Source: an uncultured Lachnospiraceae bacterium (GTDB lineage Bacteria > Bacillota > Clostridia > Lachnospirales > Lachnospiraceae). From it: DNA of 64,000 nt. The stretch is taken from positions 1 to 64,000 of the forward strand of contig CAKRJH010000002.1 in NCBI GenBank assembly GCA_934351255.1, written 5' to 3'. This document shows positions 52,189 through 60,772 of the stretch, piece by piece. Numbering within the stretch: position 1 is the stretch's first letter; every line of letters starts with the position of its first letter. The notes under the pieces were generated by a model. It searched no databases, was not told the DNA's origin, and was given only the letters and a program-made list of their open reading frames with translations. The translations under genes and the position numbers were made by a program.

Positions 52189-54201
52189 TCAAACAATCCT
52201 TTTGAATTTTTTATCGATCTCAGTGCGTGTCATCTTGATCATTGTCGGTCGACCGTGAGGGCAGTGATATGGATTCTCACATGCCATCATCTCCAGAAAC
52301 AGTTCCTTCATCTGATCCACCGGCAGTACATTGCCACCCTTTACGGCAGCCTTGCAGGACATTGTTGCCACTCTGTCCCTGAGAATCTCCGGCGTCTCAT
52401 GTCCCTGTCTCGGTGCCAGGGTATCAATGATCTCCTTGAGAAGTTCCGACTCACCGACATCTGGCAGATGCGCCGGCACTCCGGTCACCGCATACTCATG
52501 CCCTCCAAACGGTTCCACAACGTATCCAAGCTGTTCCAGGACGTTGCCATGTCTGGACAATGCCTCCTCCTGCGCCATGGACAGGGAGACAATGATCGGC
52601 GGCTGAAGCTGCTGTGTCATCACCTCATGCTGCAGGATCTTTTTCATAAACCGCTCATACAATACCTTCTCATGCGCAGCGTGCTGATCTACCATATACA
52701 TGGAATCCTCATACTGTAAGATCCAGTAGGTTCCAAAGACCTGTCCGATGATCTGACATTCTTTCTTTCCCTGTTCGGACAGAATACCCTGATGAAACAT
52801 CGTCTGCTGTTCAAATTGCAGTTTCGCAGGTTTTGGCACAGCGGATGTTTCTTCCTGCGGAAGATTGGGTTCCTGCAAAGGCTGCGTTTCCTGTGCCGGA
52901 GACTCCACATTGGCCGCCTGTGCCTGTGTCTCGTGCGATAAAACCTGTTTCGCCGAAGCCTTTTTCATGAACCGATCCTCCGGCATCGAATCCGTGTTCG
53001 CCGCTGTCTGATAATTTGCATGCTCCCGTACCAGATCGTTTGACGCAGTCTGCTCTTTCGCTGCAGACCGGCTGTTTCGTACGGCCTGCGCTTTCCCGGC
53101 ACGTTCCAGAGCTTCCTGTCGCATCTTCTCAAAAATTTCCGGCTCGCGGATCTGAGTCTTCTTTGTCTTTGTCTCTTTCTTCTCCTCGTCAAGACTCACT
53201 GAGGTCACAGGCTCACGGAACCTCAGCGCCTCACTGACCGCATGGTAAATACTCTGATATACTCCCTGGGAATCCGTAAATCGAAGTTCCATCTTCTGAG
53301 GATGGACGTTGACATCAATCTTCGTCGGGTCGATCTGTATATGCAGTACGGTAAACGGATACCTGTGCTGCATCACATAGGGCTGGTATGCGTCCTCGAT
53401 CGCCTTCTGAACCACATTGGACTTGATGTAACGTCCATTGATAAAGTAATTCATATAGGTGCGGTTTCCTCGGGATACGGCCGGCTTTCCGATAAATCCG
53501 TTCAGATGGCAGCTGATCTCACTGGCCGACACCTCCACCAGATTGGCCGTGATCTCCCGTCCATAGATCGGATAGATCACATCTTTCAGATTGCCATTGC
53601 CTGAGGTATGCAGTCTGATATTGTTCTGATTGATAAACCGGAACGAGACGTCCGGATGGGAAAGCGCCATATGCTCCAGCATGGAACTGATATATCCTGC
53701 CTCCGTGGGCGGCGTCTTCAAAAACTTCAGTCTGGCCGGCGTATTGTAAAAGAGGTTTCGCACCAGGATCGTGGTTCCCTCCGGGCATCCCACTTCTTCC
53801 AAAGACTTTTCCTGTCCGCCCTCGATCACATACCGGCTGCCCACCAGCTGTTCCCTGGTCTTGGTGATCAGTTCCATCTGGGAGACAGACGCAATGCTGG
53901 CCAGAGCCTCACCTCGGAATCCCAGCGTATGCACATTCATCAGATCCTGCGCTGACGCAATCTTGCTGGTTGCATGCGGAGTAAACGCCAGAGGAATATC
54001 CTCCGGCGTCATGCCACTGCCATTGTCGGTGATCCGGATCAGCGTTTTTCCGCCATCGCGGATCTCTACCGTCACCGAAGTAGCGCCTGCATCCATCGCA
54101 TTTTCCACCAGCTCTTTGACTACAGCCATCGGCCGCTCCACCACCTCACCGGCGGCAATCTGATTGATCGTCTCCTGACTTAAAATCTGTATCTTGCTCA
54201 T
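52189..54201 (-). CDS. mutL: DNA mismatch repair protein MutL
   Basis: This 670-residue protein has an N-terminal GHKL ATPase (VVKELVENAMDAG, DNGSGM, LGFRGEALASI), a variable Glu/Gln/Ala-rich linker (~330-470), and a C-terminal endonuclease domain with DQHAAHEKVLYE (DQHA(x)2E(x)4E). The last motif means this MutL nicks the daughter strand itself, which fits the absence of a MutH. It begins one base after mutS ends and is followed by miaA. Confidence 0.96.
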   Translation of the reverse strand: MSKIQILSQETINQIAAGEVVERPMAVVKELVENAMDAGATSVTVEIRDGGKTLIRITDNGSGMTPEDIPLAFTPHATSKIASAQDLMNVHTLGFRGEALASIASVSQMELITKTREQLVGSRYVIEGGQEKSLEEVGCPEGTTILVRNLFYNTPARLKFLKTPPTEAGYISSMLEHMALSHPDVSFRFINQNNIRLHTSGNGNLKDVIYPIYGREITANLVEVSASEISCHLNGFIGKPAVSRGNRTYMNYFINGRYIKSNVVQKAIEDAYQPYVMQHRYPFTVLHIQIDPTKIDVNVHPQKMELRFTDSQGVYQSIYHAVSEALRFREPVTSVSLDEEKKETKTKKTQIREPEIFEKMRQEALERAGKAQAVRNSRSAAKEQTASNDLVREHANYQTAANTDSMPEDRFMKKASAKQVLSHETQAQAANVESPAQETQPLQEPNLPQEETSAVPKPAKLQFEQQTMFHQGILSEQGKKECQIIGQVFGTYWILQYEDSMYMVDQHAAHEKVLYERFMKKILQHEVMTQQLQPPIIVSLSMAQEEALSRHGNVLEQLGYVVEPFGGHEYAVTGVPAHLPDVGESELLKEIIDTLAPRQGHETPEILRDRVATMSCKAAVKGGNVLPVDQMKELFLEMMACENPYHCPHGRPTMIKMTRTEIDKKFKRIV

Positions 54202-54202
54202 T

Positions 54203-56923
54203 CTACATTCTCTCTTTTAATTTTAACTGCATTTTGTATAAGATATTCATCGCATCGATCGGAGTGGTCGTGGAGAGATCCAGATCGTGGAGTTCGAGGA
54301 TGATATCATCTGTCTTGATGTTCTCATTCGTGGATCCAAACAGGGACATCTGCCCCATCTTCTCGGCCTCCACCTCAGACCGGCTCTTTTTGCGCCCGCG
54401 CTTCTTCGTGCCGGTCTGCTTGTCAATGTCATATGGATAATCCGGAAGTTCTTCCTCCCAGTCATCCTCCACATCGATCTCCTGTGCCTTTCCTGTAATA
54501 TCATGTTCCATCAGCTGATCGCAGATCTGTCTGGCACGTTTGAGCACCGGATCCGGAACACCGGCCAGTTTGGCCACCTGGATGCCATAACTCTTATCCG
54601 CACCGCCCTTGATGATCTTGCGCAGGAAGATAATATCTTCCCCGGCTTCTTTGACGGCGATACAGTAGTTATCCACACTGTCCAGCTTTCCTTCCAGTTC
54701 CGTCAGTTCATGGTAATGTGTGGCAAACAATGTCTTGGCCCCGAGCAGTTTGGTATTGGCAATGTGTTCTACCACAGCCCAGGCAATGCTGAGTCCATCA
54801 AAGGTACTGGTACCGCGCCCGATCTCATCCAGGATGATCAGACTGTTTCTGGTGGCATTGCGAAGGATGTTGGCTACCTCTGTCATCTCTACCATAAAAG
54901 TACTCTGGCCGCTGGCCAGATCGTCGGAAGCACCGACACGGGTAAAGATCCGATCCACCAGACCGATATGCGCCTCTCTTGCAGGCACAAAGGAACCGAT
55001 CTGCGCCATCAGCACGATCAGTGCCGTCTGACGCATATAGGTAGATTTACCGGCCATATTCGGCCCGGTAATGATACTGATCCGGTGATTCTCCTGATCC
55101 AGATACGTGTCATTGGCCACAAACATATCATGCGCGATCATCTGCTCCACCACCGGATGCCGGCCCTCTTTAATCCGGATCTTTCCGTCCGTAGCAATCT
55201 CCGGGCGGACGAAATTGCATCGCTCCGCTACCACGGCAAGCGAGGCCAGCATATCGACCTCACCAATGATCTTGGCAGTCTTCTGCACGCGGACCAGCTG
55301 ATCATATATGGCATCCCTGACCTCACAGAACAGATTGTATTCTAACGTAAACAGCTTGTCCTCCGCACCGAGGATCGTGTCCTCCAGTTCCTTGAGTTTC
55401 GGCGTCGTATAACGCTCTGCATTGGCCAGCGTCTGCTTGCGCGTCCAGTCATCCGGTACCATATCCTTGAAGGAATTGGTCACCTCCAGATAATATCCAA
55501 ACACTTTATTATATTTGATCTTAAGATTCTTGATCTGTGTGCGTTCCTTTTCCTCCTCCAGAAGCTGTGCCAGCCAATTTTTGCCCTCGGTTTTGGCCTG
55601 GCGCAGGCGGTCCACTTCCTCATGGTAGCCGTCACGGATAATACCTCCCTCACGAACAGATAACGGTGCCTCATCCGAGATGGCCCGGTCGATCCGGCTG
55701 CACAGATCCTCCAGTTCATCCATCTTCTCGCCGAGGGAGTGCAGGATCGTGTCCGCCTCAAACGAAGTCAGCGTGTAACGGATGGCAGGGAGCATAGATA
55801 ACGATTGCTTTAATGCAATCAGATCTCTTGGATTGGCACTGTGATAGCTGATCTTTCCAATGAGACGTTCCAGATCATAGATCGGTGCCAGATATTCCCG
55901 GAGCTCCTCCCGGGAAATGGCATTGTCATTGAGGGCTGCCACCGCACCGAGTCTCTCATCGATGCGCTCCTTATCCACCAGCGGCTGCTCGATACAGTGC
56001 CGCAGTGTTCTCGCTCCCATCGCGGTCTTTGTCTTGTCAAGGACCCAGAACAGAGATCCTCTCTTGGCCTTTTCGCGCATGGTCTCACAAAGTTCCAGAT
56101 TGCGTCTGGTGGAGCGGTCGAGCAGCATATAGCTGCCCGGGGTATATGGTTTGATCGTCGTGATATGATCCATCGGCGTCTTCTGTGTCTCATTCAGATA
56201 CTGCATCACACACCCTGATGCCGTCACAGCGATCGTATAGTCATCCAGTCCCAGCCCCGACAGGGTGGAGACATGAAAATGATCCAGAAGAGCCTGTTTA
56301 CAGCGCTCCTGGTCAAAATGCCAGTCCTCAATGGATCCCAGAGCAATCCCGAGTCTTCCTCGAAGATCCTCCACATCGACTCCCGAGAGCAGGAACGATT
56401 CATTGCAGACGATCTCTGACGGCATGATCTTTCCGATCTCATCGAGCAGTTTGCTCTCTGTATCAAATTCTGTCGTATAAAAATCTCCGGTGGACACATC
56501 GACATAGGCAATACCATAGGCATTGGTCGTATAGACAACACACATCAGATAGTTGTTGCGTGTCTCATCCAGAGACTGCATGTTAATATTGGTGCCGGGG
56601 GTCGCAATGCGGATCACCTCACGCTTGACAAGTCCCTTTGCCAGCTTGGGATCCTCGACCTGCTCGCAGATAGCCACCTTATATCCCTTGCCAACCAGTT
56701 TATCGATATAGACATCTGCCGCATGGAAAGGTACTCCACACATCGGGGCGCGTTCTTCCAGACCACAGCTTTTGCCTGTCAGCGTCAGCTCCAGTTCCCT
56801 GGAACAGGTCCTGGCATCGTCAAAAAACATCTCGTAAAAGTCCCCTAAACGATAAAAAAGAATACAATCCTTGTATTCCTCCTTCGTCTCCATATACTTT
56901 TGCATCATCGGCGTAAGTGGCAT
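54203..56923 (-). CDS. mutS: DNA mismatch recognition protein MutS
   Basis: MutS binds mismatched base pairs and starts repair. The mismatch domain (KDCILFYRLGDFYEMFF, ~20-36) contains the Phe-Tyr-Glu (FYE) wedge. The ATPase has Walker A GPNMAGKST and Walker B DEIGRGTSTFDG. Lys/Arg-rich residues near the C-terminus (KKRGRKKSRSEV) are unusual. Start at 56923 (MPLTPMMQKYM): AGGAGG six bases upstream. Length 906, slightly above the usual ~860. The mutS-mutL-miaA order fits a shared transcript; rnpB lies upstream. Confidence 0.96.
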   Translation of the reverse strand: MPLTPMMQKYMETKEEYKDCILFYRLGDFYEMFFDDARTCSRELELTLTGKSCGLEERAPMCGVPFHAADVYIDKLVGKGYKVAICEQVEDPKLAKGLVKREVIRIATPGTNINMQSLDETRNNYLMCVVYTTNAYGIAYVDVSTGDFYTTEFDTESKLLDEIGKIMPSEIVCNESFLLSGVDVEDLRGRLGIALGSIEDWHFDQERCKQALLDHFHVSTLSGLGLDDYTIAVTASGCVMQYLNETQKTPMDHITTIKPYTPGSYMLLDRSTRRNLELCETMREKAKRGSLFWVLDKTKTAMGARTLRHCIEQPLVDKERIDERLGAVAALNDNAISREELREYLAPIYDLERLIGKISYHSANPRDLIALKQSLSMLPAIRYTLTSFEADTILHSLGEKMDELEDLCSRIDRAISDEAPLSVREGGIIRDGYHEEVDRLRQAKTEGKNWLAQLLEEEKERTQIKNLKIKYNKVFGYYLEVTNSFKDMVPDDWTRKQTLANAERYTTPKLKELEDTILGAEDKLFTLEYNLFCEVRDAIYDQLVRVQKTAKIIGEVDMLASLAVVAERCNFVRPEIATDGKIRIKEGRHPVVEQMIAHDMFVANDTYLDQENHRISIITGPNMAGKSTYMRQTALIVLMAQIGSFVPAREAHIGLVDRIFTRVGASDDLASGQSTFMVEMTEVANILRNATRNSLIILDEIGRGTSTFDGLSIAWAVVEHIANTKLLGAKTLFATHYHELTELEGKLDSVDNYCIAVKEAGEDIIFLRKIIKGGADKSYGIQVAKLAGVPDPVLKRARQICDQLMEHDITGKAQEIDVEDDWEEELPDYPYDIDKQTGTKKRGRKKSRSEVEAEKMGQMSLFGSTNENIKTDDIILELHDLDLSTTTPIDAMNILYKMQLKLKERM

Positions 56924-56949
56924 ATGTATTCCTCCTGTTTGTAAAAAAT

Positions 56950-57288
56950 GAGCAACACTATAAGCCGAGTTCTGTATCAAACAATCATCTATCTAGGCTT
57001 ACTGTTACCAGCAAGCTCAAGCAACCTACCCGAGACACGACGGGCCGCCGTATCGTCTCTGTTCGGTCTTGCTTCGGATGGGGTTTACACAGCCCTCTCT
57101 GTTACCAGAGAGGCGGTGAGCTCTTACCTCGCCTTTTCACCCTTACCACATCTGTGGCGGTTCTTTTCTGTTGCACTGGCCTGGGAGTCGCCTCCACCGG
57201 ACGTTATCCGGCATCCTGCCCTGTGAAGCCCGGACTTTCCTCACCTGCGGTCTTTCGACACTTGCAGCCGCGATTGTCTGTGCTGCTC
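56950..57288 (-). ncRNA. rnpB: RNase P RNA
   Basis: The minus strand shows RNase P RNA landmarks: GAGGAAAGTCCGGGCTTC near the 5' side, GGTAAGGGTGAAAAGG in the middle and ACAGAACTCGGCTTATAG near the 3' end. The ends are set by stem P1: GAGCAGCAC at 57288-57280 pairs with GTGTTGCTC at 56958-56950. This catalytic RNA, with RnpA, trims tRNA precursors. A T-run follows the 3' end. Long open frames on the plus strand here are not genes. Confidence 0.96.
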
Positions 57289-57297
57289 ATTCGTTTC

Positions 57298-57326
57298 ATT
57301 TTATCATGAGGGCAATCAATTGTAAA
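57298..57326 (-). promoter_or_regulatory. rnpB promoter
   Basis: On the minus strand TTTACA (plus 57321-57326) and TAAAAT (plus 57298-57303) are 17 bases apart, and the start falls within a few bases of the predicted RNA end. Confidence 0.75.
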
Positions 57327-57330
57327 GAAA

Positions 57331-57609
57331 TTAGTAGTGATTATCCTCCTCAATAACCTGGATCTCCAGGTATTCAAAATCCAGGCTCTCGATGAAATTA
57401 TCCTGATAAAACCGTGTTCTGGCAAGCCTCTGGAATTCGCGTACATTGGAGTCCAGCCAGATCGGCTGGCCCACGTCGAATGCATGGCAGGCCTCCTCCA
57501 GTGCACCAAACACTTTCCGGGTACGGCTCTTGTCCGTGGCACAGTCCACGATCGTCACATCATCGATCATTCGGTTTTCATGAAATTTCTTGACCCAAAG
57601 TCGAAACAT
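57331..57609 (-). CDS. conserved small protein of unknown function
   Basis: This 92-residue soluble protein has an alternating pattern of charged and aromatic residues with PIWLDSNVREFQRLARTRF and FEYLEIQVIE. I recall similar short proteins in Lachnospiraceae but no function. GGAGG precedes the ATG, and it lies 20 bases after the nucleoid-associated protein gene, so the two are probably cotranscribed. The end is just before the rnpB promoter. Confidence 0.78.
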   Translation of the reverse strand: MFRLWVKKFHENRMIDDVTIVDCATDKSRTRKVFGALEEACHAFDVGQPIWLDSNVREFQRLARTRFYQDNFIESLDFEYLEIQVIEEDNHY

Positions 57610-57629
57610 GTCTCCTCCTGTCCGCTCAT

Positions 57630-58706
57630 CTATCTGGTCGTCAGATGATTGATATTTTTGATCAGTACGCTGATGGTTCCATCCGGATTGGTAATAAACT
57701 CCACCTGATTGACATCCTCGTACTGTTCCATCGGAATCCGGATCTCAATGCCGGTGTCCGTCTTGATGTACTGCTTTTCAAATTTCTGGGTGGTCTTCTC
57801 GCTTTGTGGCCTGACCTCCGCTTTTTCCATGTGGTATTTTTCCATCTTCTGGTCAAAGGCTTCCTTCACCTCCGGGATATCCCCGAACAGCTTTTCACCG
57901 ATATCCTCGATGCGGATGCTGCCGGTGCTTGCGATCTCCTCCTGGATGACCCTTTTGGCCTCCATCTGTTTCACCGGCTGTTCCTCGTAATATTTTTTGT
58001 TGACCTGCTCTACCGCCTTGGTGACAATGTCCAACTTGGTCTTGGAGGACATGGCCGCATGGCAGTGCAGATACAGTTCGGAGAGATAGTTCACCTTGGA
58101 GCCGTTGACTTCGTATTTTTTCTCGACAATCTGTACCTGATAATCGGACAGGTTGATGATCACCGCCTCAGACAGTCTGGTCGTGGCAGAAGGCAGCGTC
58201 GCACGGTATCTGATAATGTGGTTGACATTGGCCCCGCTTTCGGACGGCTGGGTCATATGTACAAAACTTTCCTTGTAATTCATCTTGAGCAGTGCCAGAT
58301 ACGGCGTGCTGTGAAGCTGGAAGGTCACCACCGCAAAATCACCGGAAGGAATGTCGACATTGGCATTCATGATATCGTACAATTTCTGTGTCAGGATCTT
58401 GCTGTGTTCCACCAGATCCTCCTCCCGGAAAGACTTCACCAGATCATAGACCGACGGGCCATCCGGCTGCGCCACCTGATCTTCCTCAAACGGAGCATCC
58501 TCTTCCCCCGGTGCCTCTGCCATCACCTGATCAAACGAACATTTCTTCAGATCGTCTCCGGATAACAGTTTGTATATCAGTCCCCGGAAAAAATCATTGA
58601 TATCCGGAGAGAGTTCCAACGGCTCCTCCGAAAAAACCGGGTAACCAAGTTCACCGTCCAATATGTGTACAATTCCTGATCGAATGATCACTTCATCCTG
58701 TGTCAT
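57630..58706 (-). CDS. nucleoid-associated protein (NdpA/YejK family)
   Basis: This 358-residue protein fits the 37-kDa nucleoid-associated protein family (PF04245 type): IRSGIVHILDGELGYPVFSEEPL at the start, a central region with YLALLKMNYKESF, and VNYLSELYLHCHAAMSSK. It has an acidic stretch near ~70-90. Members bind DNA or associate with the nucleoid; the exact role is unknown. Its start overlaps the RNase G stop by four bases (ATGA). Confidence 0.78.
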   Translation of the reverse strand: MTQDEVIIRSGIVHILDGELGYPVFSEEPLELSPDINDFFRGLIYKLLSGDDLKKCSFDQVMAEAPGEEDAPFEEDQVAQPDGPSVYDLVKSFREEDLVEHSKILTQKLYDIMNANVDIPSGDFAVVTFQLHSTPYLALLKMNYKESFVHMTQPSESGANVNHIIRYRATLPSATTRLSEAVIINLSDYQVQIVEKKYEVNGSKVNYLSELYLHCHAAMSSKTKLDIVTKAVEQVNKKYYEEQPVKQMEAKRVIQEEIASTGSIRIEDIGEKLFGDIPEVKEAFDQKMEKYHMEKAEVRPQSEKTTQKFEKQYIKTDTGIEIRIPMEQYEDVNQVEFITNPDGTISVLIKNINHLTTR

Positions 58707-59950
58707 GACTGTGTTCCTTTCTCCTGTTCATGCTGTTGTTCTTTCCGGACACGCTGGATCTGTTCCCACAGGGATGCAGTCGTCTTTTTGCGTGTCATTT
58801 CCACAAGTCCGAGCCTGGTCATGTCCACTACCGTCGTGGGAACATGATCCTTTTTTACTTCCCGCCGCAGCGTCTGCAGCAGTTCTCCCCCGGCCTGCTT
58901 GTCCTTCATATCGATAAAATCCACCAGGATCATCCCCGACAGATTTCTCAGACGGAGCTGATATGCGATCTCACAGGCAGCCTCCTGATTGATCCTGGTA
59001 TAAGTTTCCTGTATGTCCCTCTTTTTGGACACTGCCTTCCCGCTGTTGACATCGATGGATACCAATGCTTCGGTCGGCTGAATCACAAGGTATGCCCCAC
59101 TTTTGAGCCATACCTTGGGCATCAGCGCATGCTCCAGCGTGCGGTCCACATTGTATACCACAGATAATTTTCCATGTCCCTCGGGCCATAATGCTAATTT
59201 GTGCAGCTGCGCCGGCATATATTCTTCCATGTACGCATGGATCCTCTGATGCAGATCTTCCTCATCTGTCAGGATCTGATCCGTCTGGATGTCATACCCA
59301 TCGCGCAGATCCGCAAGAAATCCCTCCGGAGCTTTGCTGACTGCATAAAACGGTCCTTTGTGGATATCCTGCTCCAGCATTCGCCGGCATTTTTCCTCCA
59401 GGCTCTCCATCTCCTGACGGATCTCCTCATCGGAGGCGCCGGCGCAGTTCGTTCTGGCTGTCCATCCCCCCTGAGATATTTTGCATTCATCCATAAGTTC
59501 CTGCAGATGACTGCGAAGTTCCTGATCCATAATCTTTTTGGAGACGCCGTTTCCGGTTTTTCCCACCGATAATACCATGTATCTTCCGGTGAAGTCCAAT
59601 TTTCCGGACAGGGTCGGAGGTTTGGTTTTCACCGCCTCCCGGCTCACCTGAACAAAGATCTCATCCCCGATCAGCACGCGTCCCTCCTGATATACACGCC
59701 CCTGTGTATGGATCGTACAGGTCTCATACTCATGCAGCGACAGATACCCCATCTGCCCTTTTGCAAACTCCACAAATGCGGCACCAATATTTTTCACTAC
59801 ATTGCGGACCTTGCCGATATAAATATCTCCGACCACAGGCCTGGTCTCCACGCAGTCCGCCTGGGGATGCAGTTCTACAACACGTCCATCCTGCACCAGT
59901 GCAGACAGAATGTAGCCATCTTTTCTGGTTATGATACGGCAGCCACTCAT
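58703..59950 (-). CDS. rng: ribonuclease E/G family endonuclease
   Basis: This 415-residue endonuclease processes rRNA and decays mRNA. An S1-type RNA-binding domain (~36-110) is followed by the RNase H-like catalytic domain with acidic residues in VSIDVNSGKAV and MILVDFIDMKDKQAG. The zinc-link CPxCxG region seen in RNase G/E is not present; the protein ends soon after LGLVEMTRKK, with a Gln/Glu-rich tail. This is a shortened form. GGAGG precedes the ATG. It lies 18 bases after the DUF2344 gene. Confidence 0.9.
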   Translation of the reverse strand: MSGCRIITRKDGYILSALVQDGRVVELHPQADCVETRPVVGDIYIGKVRNVVKNIGAAFVEFAKGQMGYLSLHEYETCTIHTQGRVYQEGRVLIGDEIFVQVSREAVKTKPPTLSGKLDFTGRYMVLSVGKTGNGVSKKIMDQELRSHLQELMDECKISQGGWTARTNCAGASDEEIRQEMESLEEKCRRMLEQDIHKGPFYAVSKAPEGFLADLRDGYDIQTDQILTDEEDLHQRIHAYMEEYMPAQLHKLALWPEGHGKLSVVYNVDRTLEHALMPKVWLKSGAYLVIQPTEALVSIDVNSGKAVSKKRDIQETYTRINQEAACEIAYQLRLRNLSGMILVDFIDMKDKQAGGELLQTLRREVKKDHVPTTVVDMTRLGLVEMTRKKTTASLWEQIQRVRKEQQHEQEKGTQS

Positions 59951-59968
59951 GGCAAGTCCTCCTTTTGT

Positions 59969-60772
59969 CTACGACTGAAACTCTGATAATGGCACCAACA
60001 CACAGGGATTCTCATCATGAAGCAGATGCACCTCACCCTTTTTGCCATGTGCATCCCCATACATTTCCAGACGATGGATCTGAAACTGCAGAGGGTCATA
60101 CGGAACATCCGCAAACCGGCAGAACGCCTCCATCACAAGCTCCGGTTTGATATTTAGCACACTTCCCGCAGTAAGCTGTAAATATACCACCGGACGATAC
60201 TGCGCGGTATCCAGACAGAGTGCGCCGTAATCCTGTCCCGTCATGCCACAGAATGTCTCCTGATCTGCAGCCGCATAATAGATGTTCGGACGGATATCCA
60301 TCTGCTTTTCGGATTTCTTTGTCTTCTTCGTCACAATGATCTCATCCTGTGCAAGAAATGCAGCAAGCACAGACTCAACATATGTTCTGTCACCGAACGG
60401 ATGAGTCACCTCCGGTTTGAGACAAAGCATATAGTCACACGCTGACAACATCGCCATGGACGGCTTTGCGTCATCCGGCAGCAGACTGAACTCTTTGACA
60501 CGGATCTCGTCGTTCATTGCGGTATTCATCCACGCCACCATCTCCTCCGGATGCGGGCATTCTTCCAGTTCCATATCCAGATATTCCGCATCACTGGTCA
60601 GGCCGATGCCGAGCGGAGACGTGAAAGAAAGGATCTGATGTGGTGAAAATCCCTGACTGTAACTAACCGGGATCTGCGCCCTGCGGAATGCTTTCTGAAA
60701 ATAACGAAGAACATCAAGATGTCCGATAAAACGCATAGATCCGGTCTTGGAAAACTTTATTCTGGCTTTCAT
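59969..60772 (-). CDS. DUF2344 / radical-SAM-associated protein (TIGR03936 type)
   Basis: This 267-residue protein is the usual partner of the radical SAM protein upstream. Typical segments are RIKFSKTGSMRFIGHLDVLRYFQKAFRRA and SYSQGFSPHQILSFTSPLGIG. It has no radical SAM cysteines. Its start shares one base with the preceding stop (TGATG), so the pair is translation-coupled. In some bacteria it is fused to that protein, which suggests a complex. Its exact role is unknown. RNase G follows. Confidence 0.88.
   Translation of the reverse strand: MKARIKFSKTGSMRFIGHLDVLRYFQKAFRRAQIPVSYSQGFSPHQILSFTSPLGIGLTSDAEYLDMELEECPHPEEMVAWMNTAMNDEIRVKEFSLLPDDAKPSMAMLSACDYMLCLKPEVTHPFGDRTYVESVLAAFLAQDEIIVTKKTKKSEKQMDIRPNIYYAAADQETFCGMTGQDYGALCLDTAQYRPVVYLQLTAGSVLNIKPELVMEAFCRFADVPYDPLQFQIHRLEMYGDAHGKKGEVHLLHDENPCVLVPLSEFQS

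Noticed and set aside
56917..57542. Overlapping open frames on both strands near 57 kb
   Set aside because: They fall within RNase P RNA and its promoter, whose conserved sequence explains the lack of stops.
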